The notes: generated from the sequence alone by a model not told the origin. 64,000 bases of DNA from Hydnum rufescens UP504 (GCA_014904985.1 MU129120.1:36590-100589), one strand, 5' to 3'; shown: positions 1-12,862, counted from the first letter of the stretch. A program made the numbers and translations.

Positions 1-856
1 GCCCCACGCTGTGGCGTCTCTACGTTGATAAAATCGATCATATTGAATCCCGCAGGTTATAAGTGCGACAACCACGCCCAGATAAAGCGGAATTTGGAGG
101 AGGCCACTCCGATATGGAAGAACCCCCAAAAGCGACCGTCCGAGAAGGAGTGATGGGGTGAGAACCTTGAAGAGGCCAACAAGGAGCTCAATGTGATAAG
201 TGTACTTGTTGGTAATCATTATGATATGACAGAAATTCCTATGTGACAGAGATAAGACGAGACAGTTGAAGCAAGGGACACAATTTCTCGTGGGCGGCTC
301 GTGAACTAGTGCACTCGCAAGGTTTGTGTGTCAAGTTGACGTCCCTGACTCTCATGACGTACAAGTGAGCTTCGTCGCTATGACATTCTTACTTAATCCG
401 ACCAATGCTGGGTCACCACTGGCGACTGGTGTACTCGAGTTGGCGCGACTTGAAAAATCACAAAAAGTCACAAGTCGCCCGAAGTCGAAAGTCAAATCAC
501 AAGTCAGAACTCAGGTCCACTTGAGAGCTGAGGATTTTGAGTGTCGGATAATGGAAGCCGACTATCCAATGGCATATTGGCGCGGAATTTTAGACTTGAG
601 GGGCCCTCTCATTGTGGTGCTGTCGAGGAGTCGGCGTACGGTACGATTCTGCTCCTCTGTAGACCCACTTTGGAGGCTTGACGCACCAGACATTCACGAC
701 CAAAAATGTGGTTTTACTCCCTGAAGAATCAAGGTTCTCTGTCGATTCCAGTCTTTCTCCGCGTGAAATGCCAGTCCTAAAGTGTGCACCGCTAGCCGCA
801 GCCCGGTTATTATGTAATCATCACTCCTTGTCCAACTCTCAGGAACACGAAGAAAG
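1..856. other. No gene recognised
   Basis: I see no protein that I recognise on either strand. Around 450-520 there is a short low-complexity patch in which AAGTC/CAAGTC recurs several times, giving a basic peptide in one frame that does not look like a conserved protein. The stretch may be intergenic or the upstream part of the gene that follows. Confidence 0.4.
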
Positions 857-1480
857 ATGAGGCAGGGCTTTACTCTTGAGGATGCTGAACCCACCATCCT
901 CATTGATTATGAGCTTGAGGAAAAACAGGAGTTTGAACGAGTCTTAGGAGACATCGCACGAGCTCAGAAGCCGGAGATACATTGCCCACCCACACCGCTG
1001 CAACCGTCACTTCGTCTATCCACATCTTCCTCGTCTTTGGCGTGCGATTCAAATTCGCGCTCGTTCGATTCCTCGTCTTCTTTGGATGTTCCAAGCCTTG
1101 CATCCTCTCTCACGTCAGCCAAGTTGGGAGAACAATTCCGAGCATTGGCAAGAGGACGAGCATTCGGACCTTATTCCCTGCCCAGAACCTGGTATTCACT
1201 TTCATGCTCGACATAAAGAATTCGTTATTATCACCCCTTCCTCTGCTGTGCATCGCCTTGTGACGGTACGCTTTAACGGCAGTACCGTGGATAGTGTCCT
1301 CAGTCGCAAGCCGTTGGGTGCCCATGCGCCCTCGTTCTCTCCCCATGATGTCGTTGTCTCTACACGAGGTGCACATCATATCGCTGCCGTTCGACGTGGG
1401 ACGAAGACAAACAGGATCTCCTTAACCGTTCAAGGATCTAGTCAGTACTCATGCGAATCGTCTTTGCCTGGGTTTTGACA
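857..1480 (+). CDS. Possible exons of an unknown gene
   Basis: Two overlapping open frames follow each other. The first (from 857) contains an acidic start and a Ser-rich segment; the second (about 1110-1478) has a more regular composition. Neither resembles a family I know. They could be 5' exons of the Kelch-like gene downstream, with a splice or frame change near 1130-1150, or remnants of a separate gene. The stretch 1481-1906 has no clear coding signal. No start or stop could be fixed with confidence. Confidence 0.22.
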
Positions 1481-1906
1481 GAGTAATATCCTTCAACAGA
1501 ATCGGGCACTCCATTTTCACCTTCCGACGAAACATCCGAATCAGTTGTTTGCAGATTTTACTTCGCATCGGTCATCCTTCCAGCGCTATTCTGGCGATGC
1601 TTGGACTCCAAATTGTACCTCGTTGGGAACCAAAACCTCTCCCGTGTCTGGACTCTAGAAATTCCCGAATTTACGGTACGACCTCCCAAAGGTTGTTTCA
1701 ATTTTATTCCAAGGCACCAGAATATCGTGTTGATCCCCACCTTGAAGACTTGACATGGTATCAAGAACATAGCAAGACTTTTCCACGCCCGAATACAAGG
1801 CCGCGTCATCTTTCCGGATGCCCCAGAGTGGGAATAATTTGGAAAAGGAATCTTATAGTGATAGGGTGAATTTGGCAACCAAACCCCTTTATATTGGATA
1901 CTTACA

Positions 1907-3509
1907 GTGATCCATAGCGTGGAACCATCACCAGAAAAGGGCTCTCGGCCATCCAACACATCTTCCAAGTCGAAACAGAAAGCAGCTAAATCATCCAAGA
2001 TGCAATCCCGTTCCTCCGCACTTCTCTCTGCACCGTCGCACTCGTTGAATATATGGCAATATTCTATTCAAAACCGTACTTGGGCTAGGCACCAGCCGGC
2101 AACAAACCCTCCGCAAGGCGCAGGTCCGAATTTCCTTAGTAATCTCACTGGTTGCTTAGTAGGAGAAAGTGTCGCTTGCATTGCGGTTGGGAGAGATAAT
2201 AGCACATGCATTTGGCTATTAAATCTGGCTTGTGAGTTTGGTTGGGTTTGGTAGTCGTAACGTGTCTTCCTAATTTCACACTTTCTTTAGCATGGATGTG
2301 GTCGGAACTTCCTGGGTTTTTCCCTCGTGGGGCACGAGTTTATGGCATGTCAGCCGTCGGTTCTGTGGTTTACTTCATGGGGAGTGATCTTGCCGAGGAC
2401 CTACCGAGCCCCGTGGTTCATTGTGATTTGTCCACCTTTGAGGTAGTTATGATATTGGGGTATCAGTGGCCTATCTGACTCGTTCCCTTGTAGCCATTCG
2501 TGGAGTCATCACGAGGGGAAAGCAAAGCTGGTGTCAAGTCGCTTATATTTCCACCCTCGATGTCGGTGCAAATCACAGAGCCATCGACGCCATTAGGAAC
2601 GGAAGGACCTTCTTTCTTCCCACCAACGTCTCAGTCGCCTCCACGGCACACTGAAGTCGCCGCTTCAGTTCTTCCTTCATATGACACAGCCCCTTCACCG
2701 CTGAACCCACGTGTGGCCACTATTCTATTTCTTACACCATATCGCAAGCTCCATGAATGCCATGGTGATTCTCAATTTGAGAAACTCAAAAATAATTTGA
2801 CTAGTGAGTGGACGACGTGCGCGATGATTGTAAGTCGTTGTAGGCCTTTGTTCTTCAATGTTTATCCCAGACTGAATACATGTATTCGGGCGATTTTTTG
2901 TAGGCTATGTGTTTCATTGGGTGAGTGGTCTACCTATCTTCCCATCATTTTGGACATCGGAATTCATAATCTGGTACAGAGTGAATGGCGCAATTTTTGG
3001 ATTCACCAAGGACTCCACAATCGTCACCATTGATGATATTGCCGAGAGGGCAGTTGCAGTCTCGATGCTGAGCTCAGTACTCAGTCTTGCTGCAGCCGCT
3101 TGGATGTACTGCGTATATTATCCCCAGGATGGAGATACGTTTCGAGTAAGTCCACGAACATCCATCCTGATCTGTGGGACTCCTAAGATCTATCTTTTTT
3201 TTTTTTTTACAAAGCATCAGGCTCGAGACGCTCTTAACACGTATGCAATATTCTCCATTCGTGCGCGGGTGCCTTTTGCCTGTGACTGTGTTGCGATTGC
3301 TGCTTTTATTGTTTTCGTCCTTCATTCTTTGATCGAAGTGTATCCCAGGGATGGTGGTGCCGCTCGCAGCTGTGATCGGGATCCTGGTGGGTCTCAATTG
3401 GATGGTATACTGCTATTATTTCGTGCGACTTGTTGTCGTGTCTATACGACGTGGCCTTGGGCGGATATTCCATGGGACGGGTCTGATACCGGGGATACAG
3501 CTTCGGTGA
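1907..3509 (+). CDS. Kelch-like protein with C-terminal membrane segments
   Basis: A multi-exon reading frame can be followed through 2000-3509. The N-terminal part has Kelch-blade-like phrases (IWQYSIQNRTW, then a Trp-Ser-Glu-Leu-Pro strand and YGMSAVGSVVYFMG). A Ser/Pro-rich linker follows. Clear introns are 2443-2493, 2921-2979 and 3146-3220, all GT..AG. After the last intron come two hydrophobic stretches, one around VSMLSSVLSLAAAAWMY and one around VPLAAVIGILVGLNWMVY, which look transmembrane, then a basic tail. Between 3300 and 3350 the frame shifts by one base at a GGG run: reading through would join the segment ending EVYPR directly to MVVPLAAV. Either a small intron ending at 3349 or a one-base error explains this. 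The start is uncertain; the codon at 1907 is not firm. Function unknown; Kelch repeats usually bind proteins, but the membrane tail is the more telling part. Confidence 0.45.
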
Positions 3510-3574
3510 TGACAGTAGTGGGGACAGAAGAGAGTGGACAGAAACATGATGGGGTGACTTCCGTACCATCATAG

Positions 3575-4949
3575 TGCTTGCCTATTTTCTTTTGCTTTGC
3601 TATTCGTGACTGATACTATTGTTATTTCTTTGAACAATGAATGTAGTGTAGTGTATTATTTATCAGCGAGCTTCTGAGAACGGGGGCTCCCCCCTAACTC
3701 TTGGAACCCTGGTGTTTACTTGGATACTGGAGACTAGGAGACATGACTTGAGTACTATTGATATTGTAGTGCTTGGGCCAATTTGTCCGTACTGCGTACA
3801 ACCCAGTATGGATATGGATTCCCTGCAACAGCAGACGCTCGTGCATGTGGTCACATGAATATACTTATCATGGTCCAGCTAAATGCTCACCCTCTCCGGC
3901 GGGTCCCACGCTCCAGTTGGCTATAATATTGCCCGTCCCCCGCCACCACGAATACTTTTTAACAGTCGTGAATCGTCCCCTGTGGTCGTCTGACTCCGTG
4001 TATGTATCATACATACACTAGCTAGCAGCGGAGGATATCGGAGCTGGTGCGTCGACTCTCGGAGCGCGTGGGGTGGTGGCTGTGGCCTTCGGCCAAGTCG
4101 CCGTTTTTGTGGATGTGATCCTATAAATAAATAAACGCCTCATGAAATATGTATGTATGGTGTGGGAATCAGGGGGGCGGGCAGGGGGGTGGGCAGAGCG
4201 CCGGGACAGGGTCTCTGATCCGCGCGCCAGAGTACTGCGTGTGCCTAGGAGGCGTTTACACACACACACATTGCATTGCATTGTAAGTAGATATATGAGA
4301 GCGGCGATTGTTGGTTGCACACTCATTTCACACTGGCGTGACTCTCCGAGAAGAAGACACAGCTACTATACTATAGTCTGTTTTTTTTTTGGCTGGTGCG
4401 GGGCGGAAGAGACACCCTAGGACACAATTGCGGTAATGGCATGCATGGCGTGCGTGGCGTGAAGACCCCCCGGCAGTACCAGTAAATGAATGACGAAGCT
4501 GCATGCATGTCGTTTTTCCATCGTACCGGAATTCATATGAGGAGCTGGCAAGCCTTCAGGTGTTACAGTAACTGCATATATTTCACAATGTCTTTAGCAC
4601 AAAAAAGAAAAAGAAAAAAAAAAACAAGAGCAAGATCCTTAGTGATTATCTAGAACTAAACTGCGGAGGGTTGGCGTCGTCGTACATATGGGTGGAAGGG
4701 TAGGATGCAGCGTAGTGAGGGAAGGTGGGCGTGCGTCGGTGAATTAATACATTAGCAACGAGCAAACGGACCGAGGAGCAATGGAGCGTTAGGGGGTCGG
4801 ACAGTGCGAGGAAAATACGGAGCGGATGGGGGACACATAACACAGCTGACAGTTCCACGAGGAGAGTGAGTTAAAAGTACAGCGTCATGAAAGCGTAGCA
4901 GGGAAAGTTTTGCGGGGAACCGTTGCAGGGTATCAAGCAAGAACTGCAC
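3575..4949. other. Intergenic stretch, no gene recognised
   Basis: No convincing coding signal on either strand. The stretch includes a GC-rich patch (4010-4260), a short CA run at 4258-4270 and an A-rich tract at 4600-4625. It lies between two convergent genes and probably holds their 3' untranslated regions. Confidence 0.5.
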
Positions 4950-6751
4950 CTATGCAACTTTCTCCACGGAGGACGTGTGATTAGGCCCCGCCCCGAGAAT
5001 TTCTGCACGCAAGTCGTCAATGAAGATGGTTTTCTCTTCTGTGTAGGAAGTGTCCTTGATTGAGGCGATGACAAGAGCGGCGAAGGGGAATGAGATAAGG
5101 AGGACAGCCCAGCTAGCCAGCTGGAATCACCACACACACAAGTCACATGAGAAAGAAGGCAAGCAAATGAAAGAAAATGGACGACTTACGATTTCATTTA
5201 AGAATGGCGGAGTGACGGCGTCCATACCGAAACTCCCCGCCGCGCCTGCAGATTGGATCGCTTTGTAAAACCCGGCGAAGCGGGCGAGGGTGAAGGGATC
5301 GTTGGAGATCGCACCCATGATCCAGTACGCGAGCGCCTGGAAGCTCGCATCACCAAAGAAGTAGAAGAAGAAGAGTGCACCCTTGGCACGGTATCTCTTG
5401 TCGTGGTAGTTCATCTTAGTGATCTCGTCGTGCCGGTGGAAAGTGAGCTGGAATGCGAGGCCGCAGGACCACACGGCGATAGTGATGATGGTGACGAAGG
5501 CGAGTCCGAGCCAACCGCGCGTGCGCCGCTTAAAGTGTGTGCCGTCGAGGACAAAGAAGCCGATGATAAGCGCGCCACAAATCGCACCGGCACCCTCGAG
5601 GGTCGCGTTGAGGGCACGCGTGGGACCGTCAAAGTAGAAGGTATTGACGGCACCCTGATAGGAGTAGAAGTAGTTGCTCGCGAAGAACATGGGGACGAGT
5701 GCGATCATGCGCCAGTCCTTGAGGACGGTAATGAAGTTCCTCACTTCCTGAGCGGGAGTGGAGGCGGCTTCGAGTTTGACGATGGAACCATCGGAACGGA
5801 CGATGAGGTGCGGGGGCAGGATCAAGAACGTCGAGGCCGTCCCGATGAAAATGATGATAATAAAAGCCTCCAATTGGCAATTCATTCAATTCATTAATAT
5901 GGTAGCACATGGTCATTAAGCTTACAAGGTAGGTTGCAGTGGACACCGCGCTCAGTTTTCCCGACCGGATGTTGATAGCGAGGGCGATGACCGAGCCGAT
6001 GAAAGAGCCGAACTGGAAGATGGCCCAGAAAATACCGAACGCCTTGCCTTTGTCTTTCTCCAGCGGGTAGCTCATCATGATCGAACCCTGCGCGGACCAG
6101 AGCAGGGCGGCACAAGCGCCGAGAATCCCTCCGGCAAGGATCAAAAACCACCGGGTGTTCTGAGTCTGATAACTAAATGATCCAAGTTGAAATTGAGGGT
6201 GCACACGACTATTTTTGGCGGTGGTCACGTACCACCACAAGGCGCCGACGTAGAGCGCATAGCCTAATGAACCGATGAAAAGCGTGATACGAGGACCGAG
6301 AACTGGAAGGGAATAAAATGAGAGCGCGATCAAAGACCAGAGATGGACATGTGAGCACCATTGTTGATGCCCCCAGAAACAAGACCTGATAGGCATCATT
6401 GCGACCTAGTAAATATCCCATAGTAAAAAAAAAAGAAGAGAGATACGTTACCAGTGAGAGCAAAGACACCATAGAGAACACCATTGGCCGTGTCGGAGAG
6501 GGCTACGTCCTCCGTACCACCGGCCCCCAAGTTGGAAACCGCGCTGAACATGCCGACCGTTGCGAAACATGTAATCCCTGTTAGGCTGGATAAGAACAGG
6601 TGCACGAACTCGAAAGAAGAAAACTACTGACCGACCAGAACGATCTGGGCCATAGGGCTCCTGGAAAAAGATAATATCAATATCCGTCTTCTCAGACCAT
6701 GGCGGGTTGGACGCACTTGTACCAAGCAGGAAGCTCTGGAAGGGATAGCAT
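4950..6751 (-). CDS. UNC93-like (DUF895) major-facilitator membrane protein
   Basis: Spliced from eight exons (minus strand: 6717-6751, 6632-6660, 6452-6577, 6359-6385, 6229-6302, 5926-6165, 5190-5867, 4950-5120), giving about 459 residues with every junction in phase. The order of signatures is that of fungal UNC93-like proteins: WYKSPMAQIVLVG, then CFATVGMFSAVSNLGAGG, FALTG-LVSGGINNVLGPR, SLGYALYVGALWWY, and the ALLWSAQGSIMMSYP loop, followed by six or more hydrophobic helices and an acidic C-terminal tail. The family is built like major-facilitator transporters with about 12 helices; in animals UNC93 proteins regulate potassium channels or escort Toll-like receptors, but the fungal members have no settled substrate. 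The start at 6751 is the first ATG in frame and gives the usual short N-terminus. The exact acceptor of the intron near 6166-6228 is the least certain junction. No frame damage seen. Confidence 0.9.
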
Positions 6752-7040
6752 GCTTGCGAGGGGGGGGAGACGTGGGCGAAGGAAGGGAGAATAACCTTCT
6801 TTTATATGAAGATTGAGATAAACATGTTTTATCGCCTTGTGATGGTTCTTTCGGAGTAAGTGCCGAGAGTGTTACTCTTTCCCAGACGCATCAAATTTTC
6901 CCGGGGTTAACGGGAGGATAATACCCCACTGTCGGGGGCGAGCCGAAGTGTCCAGCGACAGAGAACGCGAAGGAGAACTCAACGTTGACCGCGCTTGTAG
7001 GGATCACGTGTGTGCGTCAAACGTACTACCGTTTTTTCCA

Positions 7041-8068
7041 TTACCTAGATGAATCGCCAGGGCATCCATCAGATCTGGCCCAGAGGACTTGATGGCGCTC
7101 AAGGCTCCATATTTTTACCGATGGTCTATGCACCTGGACGATGCGGAGGCAACTTGTACCCATTCCAGCATTGAAGCCGCTGCAGCCGCGCACTACTGTA
7201 TGACTTCTGTCTCCATGTCGCGGCAAAAGCCAACGGAACCACGACAATCCTTTTTTAGATATCCAGTTTCTTTATGTCCCAATTTGCGTAAACTACCGGG
7301 ACCGACGGTGAATGCACGCGATCCTTGCATGGCTATGCTGTGGCTGTGCAGGTCGCAGCCAAGTGCCAACGGGCGATCGATGCTCACGGCTTCCTCCCAC
7401 ACCTCGACTGCTTCCTGGTAGCAACCAAATCTGGAAAAAATAGAGAAAGATGGTGACGAGCGAGCGAGCGAAATGAATTTGGCCGATCTCCTGCTGGTCC
7501 ACGATAGAGGCCTCGCTTGTCTGAAGTCCTTCCTCACGGCGGCCAAGACGCCAAAGAGCTGCGGAAAGCTGGCCAAGGGAGGCAGCCAGCCCAGGTATGT
7601 CTCTCGTAGCCCGGTACAAGGCCATCGCTGTAGTTCCGACTCTCGATAGCCTCGTCCCGAAGCCCCCAAATCCGACAGATTCAATGATAACTTGCCTATT
7701 TTCCCCGCCAGCCGCCAGCTACGCCGCATCGAGTTTGACCGGAGAGATGCTATGTAGTTCACCCAGGACCTCCAATGTGGTGGACACACATTCACGAAGC
7801 TGGGGCGTCGGGTCCCCTGTCTGCGAGCGGTGAAACTCCGATAAATCCCTTGCTTTTCCAGCGTATTGCTTATGCGTGAATCAATCGTTCCCGACACCAT
7901 TTTCGGAAGCTGCATGGGCGTGTGGAATGAGCGAATATCTGAGTATTCGGGTACGGCATGAGGACGCAGGCCGCCATCACACAGTGACCGATACTCATCA
8001 GGTGTAGTCGTTAGAAATGGCAGACGAATTGTCTCCTGGTACCCTGATTGTGCCTTTGAAGTATACAT
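7041..8068 (-). pseudogene. Decayed copy of the TPR gene at 10474-12862
   Basis: The minus strand from about 7830 to 7290 matches, segment by segment, the TPR part of the intact-looking gene 3 kb away. Shared phrases include GDPTPQLRE at the N-side, ALYRATRDIPGLAASLGQLS and LWRLGRREEGLQTSE. The reading frame is broken several times: an in-frame TAG replaces a Leu codon near 7720, and small insertions or deletions alternate the frame before and after the DIPGLAASLGQLS segment. The part nearest 8068 and the part nearest 7041 no longer align clearly. It is a tandem duplicate that has lost coding function. Confidence 0.62.
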
Positions 8069-9222
8069 GCCAATCCTCTCTTTCCTTTCTCCATGGAAAA
8101 TGATGGGTGGTCCCCACCCCTCCAGCTTGCAAGTCAGCCCATAACGCGTCTATTCATATATTTGCAGAGCTCGTCTGGCCACTACGTACTCATGGTGTTC
8201 TTCCCATTTCCCACAATCCTGTATCTCACGACGAACGCCGTCGACGTTGTCGCGATATTGAGTCGCTCCATACTCCTCCCTGCTCTTCCTCGCACAAGGT
8301 GGAAGTAAAATCGATCGCGACGGGAGCCAGAGAGTTGGGGGGCGCATGCTTGGACCATCAGGTTGGCGATACCGAGCATGGCGCTGGACGATATTCGCCT
8401 CCAGCTTACTCCGTGATCGGCGTTTGGAGTTCCGCGAGCATCTACCCGGTGCGCACAACTCGGACGACGGTTTCGGATACCAATGGACGCGAAATAGCGT
8501 ACCTCCGATATCTGTTGTGCCAATAATATAATGCCAGTACTAGACCGGTCAATGACCCGGTTAGTGATGATATATGCCTCATTAGATACATATTAACGAG
8601 GGCGATCAATTGGATGATGGACACCCCGGTCGTAAATATACATCTCCTTCACTTAGTACCACCACTGAAAATTTTAAATCATGGTATTGACACCTTCTGT
8701 CTCAAAATCGAAGAGATCTGAAAACTTAATTCCCAAAATAAAGGATAACGCATGGCAGATGATATTGAACAGCCTGGTGTTGTTGAGACCAATTCCAAGC
8801 TATTTATATACACTGACCCTTTGACCCCTTCACATTCTATTGACCGTCTATTGACATTGACCCACTGGTCAATGCTATTGACCGGTCATTGACAACACTG
8901 AATAATGCAGCGTCGAAGAACTCTTCGGGGAAGTTGAAGCAGGTGATTGGCCCCACAGAATAAATGGGATCGATACCCCCGAGAGACTCTAAACTGCTCT
9001 TAGCTTTGACGCGAGGACAGAATTCCCTCTAAAACCCTCTCTTATTATGTAAGCGTAAGAGTTCGAGAATCGTCACTGTGTGCACACGAAGCCCATCTGA
9101 CCACGCAAGAGAGCCGGGGGAGGCAAGGAGTCCGAGGCGACTTTGTTACAGTACAATGTGAAAAAAATGGAGGGAAGACATTATATCCATGCTCAAGAAC
9201 CATACGGTGAGCCCCCTGGACT
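8069..9222. other. Intergenic, with GACCGGTCAATGAC-type repeats
   Basis: No gene recognised. Between 8541 and 8893 the motif ACCGGTCAATGACC and its complement occur repeatedly: near 8541-8560, then clustered at 8815-8893 as TATTGACC/GGTCAATG copies. The outer copies are partly inverted to each other, which could mark a small decayed transposon of about 350 bp, but internal structure is poor. Confidence 0.35.
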
Positions 9223-9800
9223 TCAACCAAACGTATTCTCGCCTGAGTACGAGACATATAAGAAGTTATCCTCATCCCTGAGAACAAATCCTCAGTCAGC
9301 ATGAAGAGTGACAAAAGAAAAACAGGCACTGACTTATGCTCCTCGTAGATCGCGCTCATGAGGGCAGCCGTTGGCGGGAGAACTTCATCGACAAAGATGA
9401 AGATAGCTTTCTCCGGCGCAAGCTTAATCCGTTTGCGAATCACATAAACAAACTGTCCAACGGTGAGATCCTGCGAAGGCATATAGTTAGGGACTAGCTC
9501 TAAAGGGGTCGCCGACGTGTCCCCCAACGCACTGATGGCACGAGGTACTTCTTCTTGTCGATAGTCGGGATATCCGTACGATCTGCCTTCTCGCAAATCA
9601 CCTTAAAACCCAAGGAATGATGAGAGCGACTGGCTTGTCCACAGTGGAAGAAGTACACACAGGGATACGATCTGGGTACTTCTGTCTGATTCTCTCAGCC
9701 TCGGCCTTGCGTTTCTCTAGAAACAGAGAATGAGTACCAATATATAGTGGGAAAAGGAAAGCGTACCGAAGGGGTGTTCGTCCTTGAATTTAGATCTCAT
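9223..9800 (-). CDS. ATG8: Autophagy ubiquitin-like protein Atg8
   Basis: Five exons (minus: 9767-9800, 9661-9716, 9533-9601, 9334-9470, 9223-9277) splice in phase to 116 residues. The protein starts [20 protein letters not shown] and contains [20 protein letters not shown] and [17 protein letters not shown], with the family's ubiquitin-like fold. Atg8 is attached to phosphatidylethanolamine by the Atg7/Atg3/Atg12-Atg5 system and drives autophagosome growth and cargo selection. Four introns of about 44-67 nt all have GT..AG ends. The unusual point is the C-terminus: the frame ends GENTFG and then TGA, so the lipidated glycine would already be terminal, whereas most Atg8 proteins carry extra residues removed by the protease Atg4. 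A further intron just before the stop cannot be excluded. Confidence 0.96.
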
Positions 9801-10473
9801 TGTACGGTCAAAGAGAGGGCAGTCACAGTCGGGTTAGGAGGTGGGCACTCGGAAATATGCGTTGACTCGGACTTAGCCGAGTTCTTATGTAATGGGTCCC
9901 ATACTTCCGCTGAAAGTCACCATCATGATGAATTCCATAAGGACCGCTTGTATCCATCGTGGGCAGATAATTACAGCCACAGGGACAGGTTCATGTGATG
10001 GCAGCATTTCTATTTCTTTCTCACGAGTCGAAACTTCCTAGGGGGGCACCCGAAATACAGTACCGACCGCCACGCTAATAGGAATTATAGTAGCCTCAGG
10101 AACTACAGTACAGTACATGCCAGTGAAGTACACAAAGTACCTGAACAAAGCCAATGAAGAAAATCACAAATGTCGTCCAAATAAACAAACTTTAAATACT
10201 TGCGGGTCCAGCAAAGTCGAAGGACGCCAGCCATGGGGCCAACGGTTCCTTTACACCCTCACCAGGCTCACCCCATCGCTCCCTCTCCGTAGCGCACATA
10301 ACACAGACCAATCAGGGCAGTCTCCCTATCCCAACGCGTGTTCAATCGAACTCTCCAAAGATAGCATTATCAACCATGCCATTGTGGCCATTCGAGGTAT
10401 CCCCGGAAGAAGGCGGGGACGGAGAGCGAGGCGGAAAAGCAGAGGCGCGAGTAATGATCACGGGAATTTGGGC
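9801..10473. other. Intergenic, partly duplicated downstream
   Basis: No gene recognised. The part at about 10235-10330 is similar to 13840-13935 (GGTTCCTTTACACCCTCA versus GGTTCCTTTATACCCTCA and the following Pro-rich-like run), showing that the segmental duplication of the neighbouring TPR gene includes its 3' flank. Confidence 0.5.
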
Positions 10474-12862
10474 TCATATACAGAATGCATATCCATATCC
10501 TGCCAATCCACTGTTGGAATGGTGCCCGTACACCGTACGCATCCATTGGTCCAGGTCATCCGCTTCCTTCCTCACTCGCTGTGAGTCCTGATTATACCCC
10601 ATATTTGAATAGCAACGTGCAAGCATGGAGAGCAATGCCACAAGTCTCGCAGAGAACACTGCAGGACGTTGAATTGCGAGGGGTCTCGACAAACTCACTG
10701 CCTCTTGAATTGCCAGAAGAGCCTCAGGCAAACGACCAAGAGCAAGAAGAATGTCAAAGAGGTAGGACAGTGAGCGGGCTAGATCAGGATGAAAAATACG
10801 GGTCGCTTGGCTGCCAGTGAACGGTAAATGCTCACCGCCTCCTCACTCACTTTAAGCGCTGTCTCGCGGTCGCCACACTCCAACAGATGCTTGGAGTGGG
10901 TAAGGAGAGAGGTGGCAAGACGGGGGCTGAATGCACCTGGCCTATTCGCTGCTAGGGGGCGGTAGATGCCCACAGCCTCTTCGTTCGCTTTGAGCGCTTC
11001 CTCATATCGACCGAATTCTGAAAGACGCTTGGAGAGGTTCACAAGAGAGCGGGCAAGATCTGGGCGGAATGGGTCGGGCCGATCCCTAGCCAGTGGGCGA
11101 TAAATACTGACAGCCTCCTCATTCGCCTTGAGGGCTCCTTCATGGGGACCCAATTCCGAAAGACGATTAGAAAGGGAGACAAGACAGCGAGCGAGATCTG
11201 GGAGGAATACACCGGGTCGACCCGCTGCCAACGGGCGATACATGCTCAGGGCCTCCTCACACGCCTCGACTGCTTCCTGGTAACGACCAAATCCGGAAAA
11301 ATAGAGAGAGATGGTGACAAGCGATCGAGCGAGATGGGGTTGGAATGAATCCGGCCGATCTCCTGCTAGTCCACGGTAGAGCTTCACAGCATCCTCGCTT
11401 GTCTGGAGTCCTTCCTCACGGCGGCCAAGAAGCCAAAGAGCTGTGGAAAGCTGGCCAAGGGAGGCAGCCAGCCCAGGTATGTCTCTCGCAGCCCGATACA
11501 GGGCCACCACTGTAGTTCCGGCCTCGAAAGCCTCGTCCCGAAGCCCCAAATCGGACAGATTCAATGACAACCTGCCCATTTTCCCCGCCAGCAACGCCGC
11601 ATCGAGTTTGACCGGAGAGATGCTGTGCAGTTCATCCAGGAGCTGCAATGTGGTGGACACACATTCACGAAGTTGGGGGGTCGGGTCCCCTGTCTGCGGG
11701 CGTTGGAACTCCGGGTCAACGAACTGTGGCTCAGTATATGTGGGACCAATGTCTGGCAAAATACTGTCGATCTCCGCTGTGAGCTCGGATATCTGGCTGG
11801 TGAGATATGAAATATGACGGTCGTGCCCAGTTTGCAAGACAGTCGTGGCCGAATCCCTGTTTGACGCCATCAGTGTCTATTCAGCATCTCGAAACAACAT
11901 CAGTAAGAACCTGGAGGCCAGTGGAGTCGAGGCTCCTCGCAATCCCATCTCTTCCAAGCGTCCCTGCACTGCCACTCCAATCTGCTGGAACATGGCCTGT
12001 CCGGCTGGACCCTGTAGAAGGTCCTGAAGGCTCGCCGAAGGGATCGAAGGCGGAACAAGTAGACCCTGTCTGTCCTCATTCCGCGATCATTAATACAGAT
12101 GGACCAGGAAACATAATCGTTTCCACCCTGTCCGTGAAATTAGATGATCTGATGGATGTGAGAATCTTGAAGACAACGTCAGGACCTTCTCGCAAACGGG
12201 TGCGCATAGACACTCACTTGGAATGTGCTAAAACAATCCGTCAGATTCTCGCCGTGCCTTGATAATCCGGTTTTAATTTCATCTCGCTTGAGATACTTTT
12301 CCAGGAGACCCAAACGAGCCCACCGATCCGCATCATCCCTGATTGCCATCAAGTTGCTGCCGCAAAAAGAGACATTATTGAGCACGCAGGACATCCAGCG
12401 ACTACGAAAAGAAAAAAACCTCTTTAGAGCAAACAGTCTCGCAGCTGTCGGCGTGTCATCAGGAACAGGGGCCTTGATCGTACGTAGCTCCTCTACCAAA
12501 CTTTGAAGAAAGTTGAGGACCCGATATATGAGGCGTATGCATCCCTCTTGGCCTTCTCGCATGGTTTTGACGATGTCCATAGTTGCCGACGCAACATCCA
12601 GGATTTGAGTCAGCGGCCCCGCAAGGGCCAGGGGGACGCTAGGAATCTTATCGACTATTGAGGCTACAGCGAGAGCAGCATCCCAGACAGGGCGGCTGGT
12701 GTCGTTGGAGACATTATTTGGATGGCTTCGAAGAGATGCCATGGGAAGCGTAGTAGGGGCGTTGCTGGCGACGGAGCTGGATTCGGGATTAGAACCCCTA
12801 AAGTGCTGTGATGTCGATGCGATGCCAGGTCGCCTGTGCAAAAACGATCGTCGGGACGGCAT
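10474..12862 (-). CDS. Helical-bundle (MLKL-NTD-like) plus TPR-repeat protein, one frame break
   Basis: The minus strand encodes an N-terminal region with a basic Ser-rich leader, then an amphipathic helical bundle (VWDAALAVASIVDKIPSVPL, EGCIRLIYRVLNFLQSLVEE, RWARLGLLEKYLKRDEI) resembling the MLKL-NTD/HeLo-like domains found in fungal NLR-type proteins. Introns follow near 12205 (donor GTGAGT), 12130-12060 and 11935-11865; the last joins PLAS to RDSATTVL. The C-terminal part has about eight TPR-type repeats of 42-44 residues with the consensus LA.SL..LS..L.E.GR.EEAL, EEAVSIYRPLA, RP..F. Near 10794 the frame breaks at an A5/T5 run (10792-10796); adding one base continues FHPDLARSLSYLFDILLALG and the final repeats to the stop at 10474. 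The start at 12862 is the first sensible ATG. Such proteins are thought to act in cell-death or recognition responses in fungi; that role here is inferred only from architecture. Confidence 0.62.

Noticed and set aside
5253..5897. A 214-residue acidic plus-strand frame.
   Set aside because: It is the exact antisense of an UNC93-like exon.
10779..11870. The ATG-like codon at 11870 as the start of the TPR protein.
   Set aside because: Splicing from GASTPLAS into RDSATTVL continues the frame from upstream exons, so this Met is inside an intron-exon junction region.
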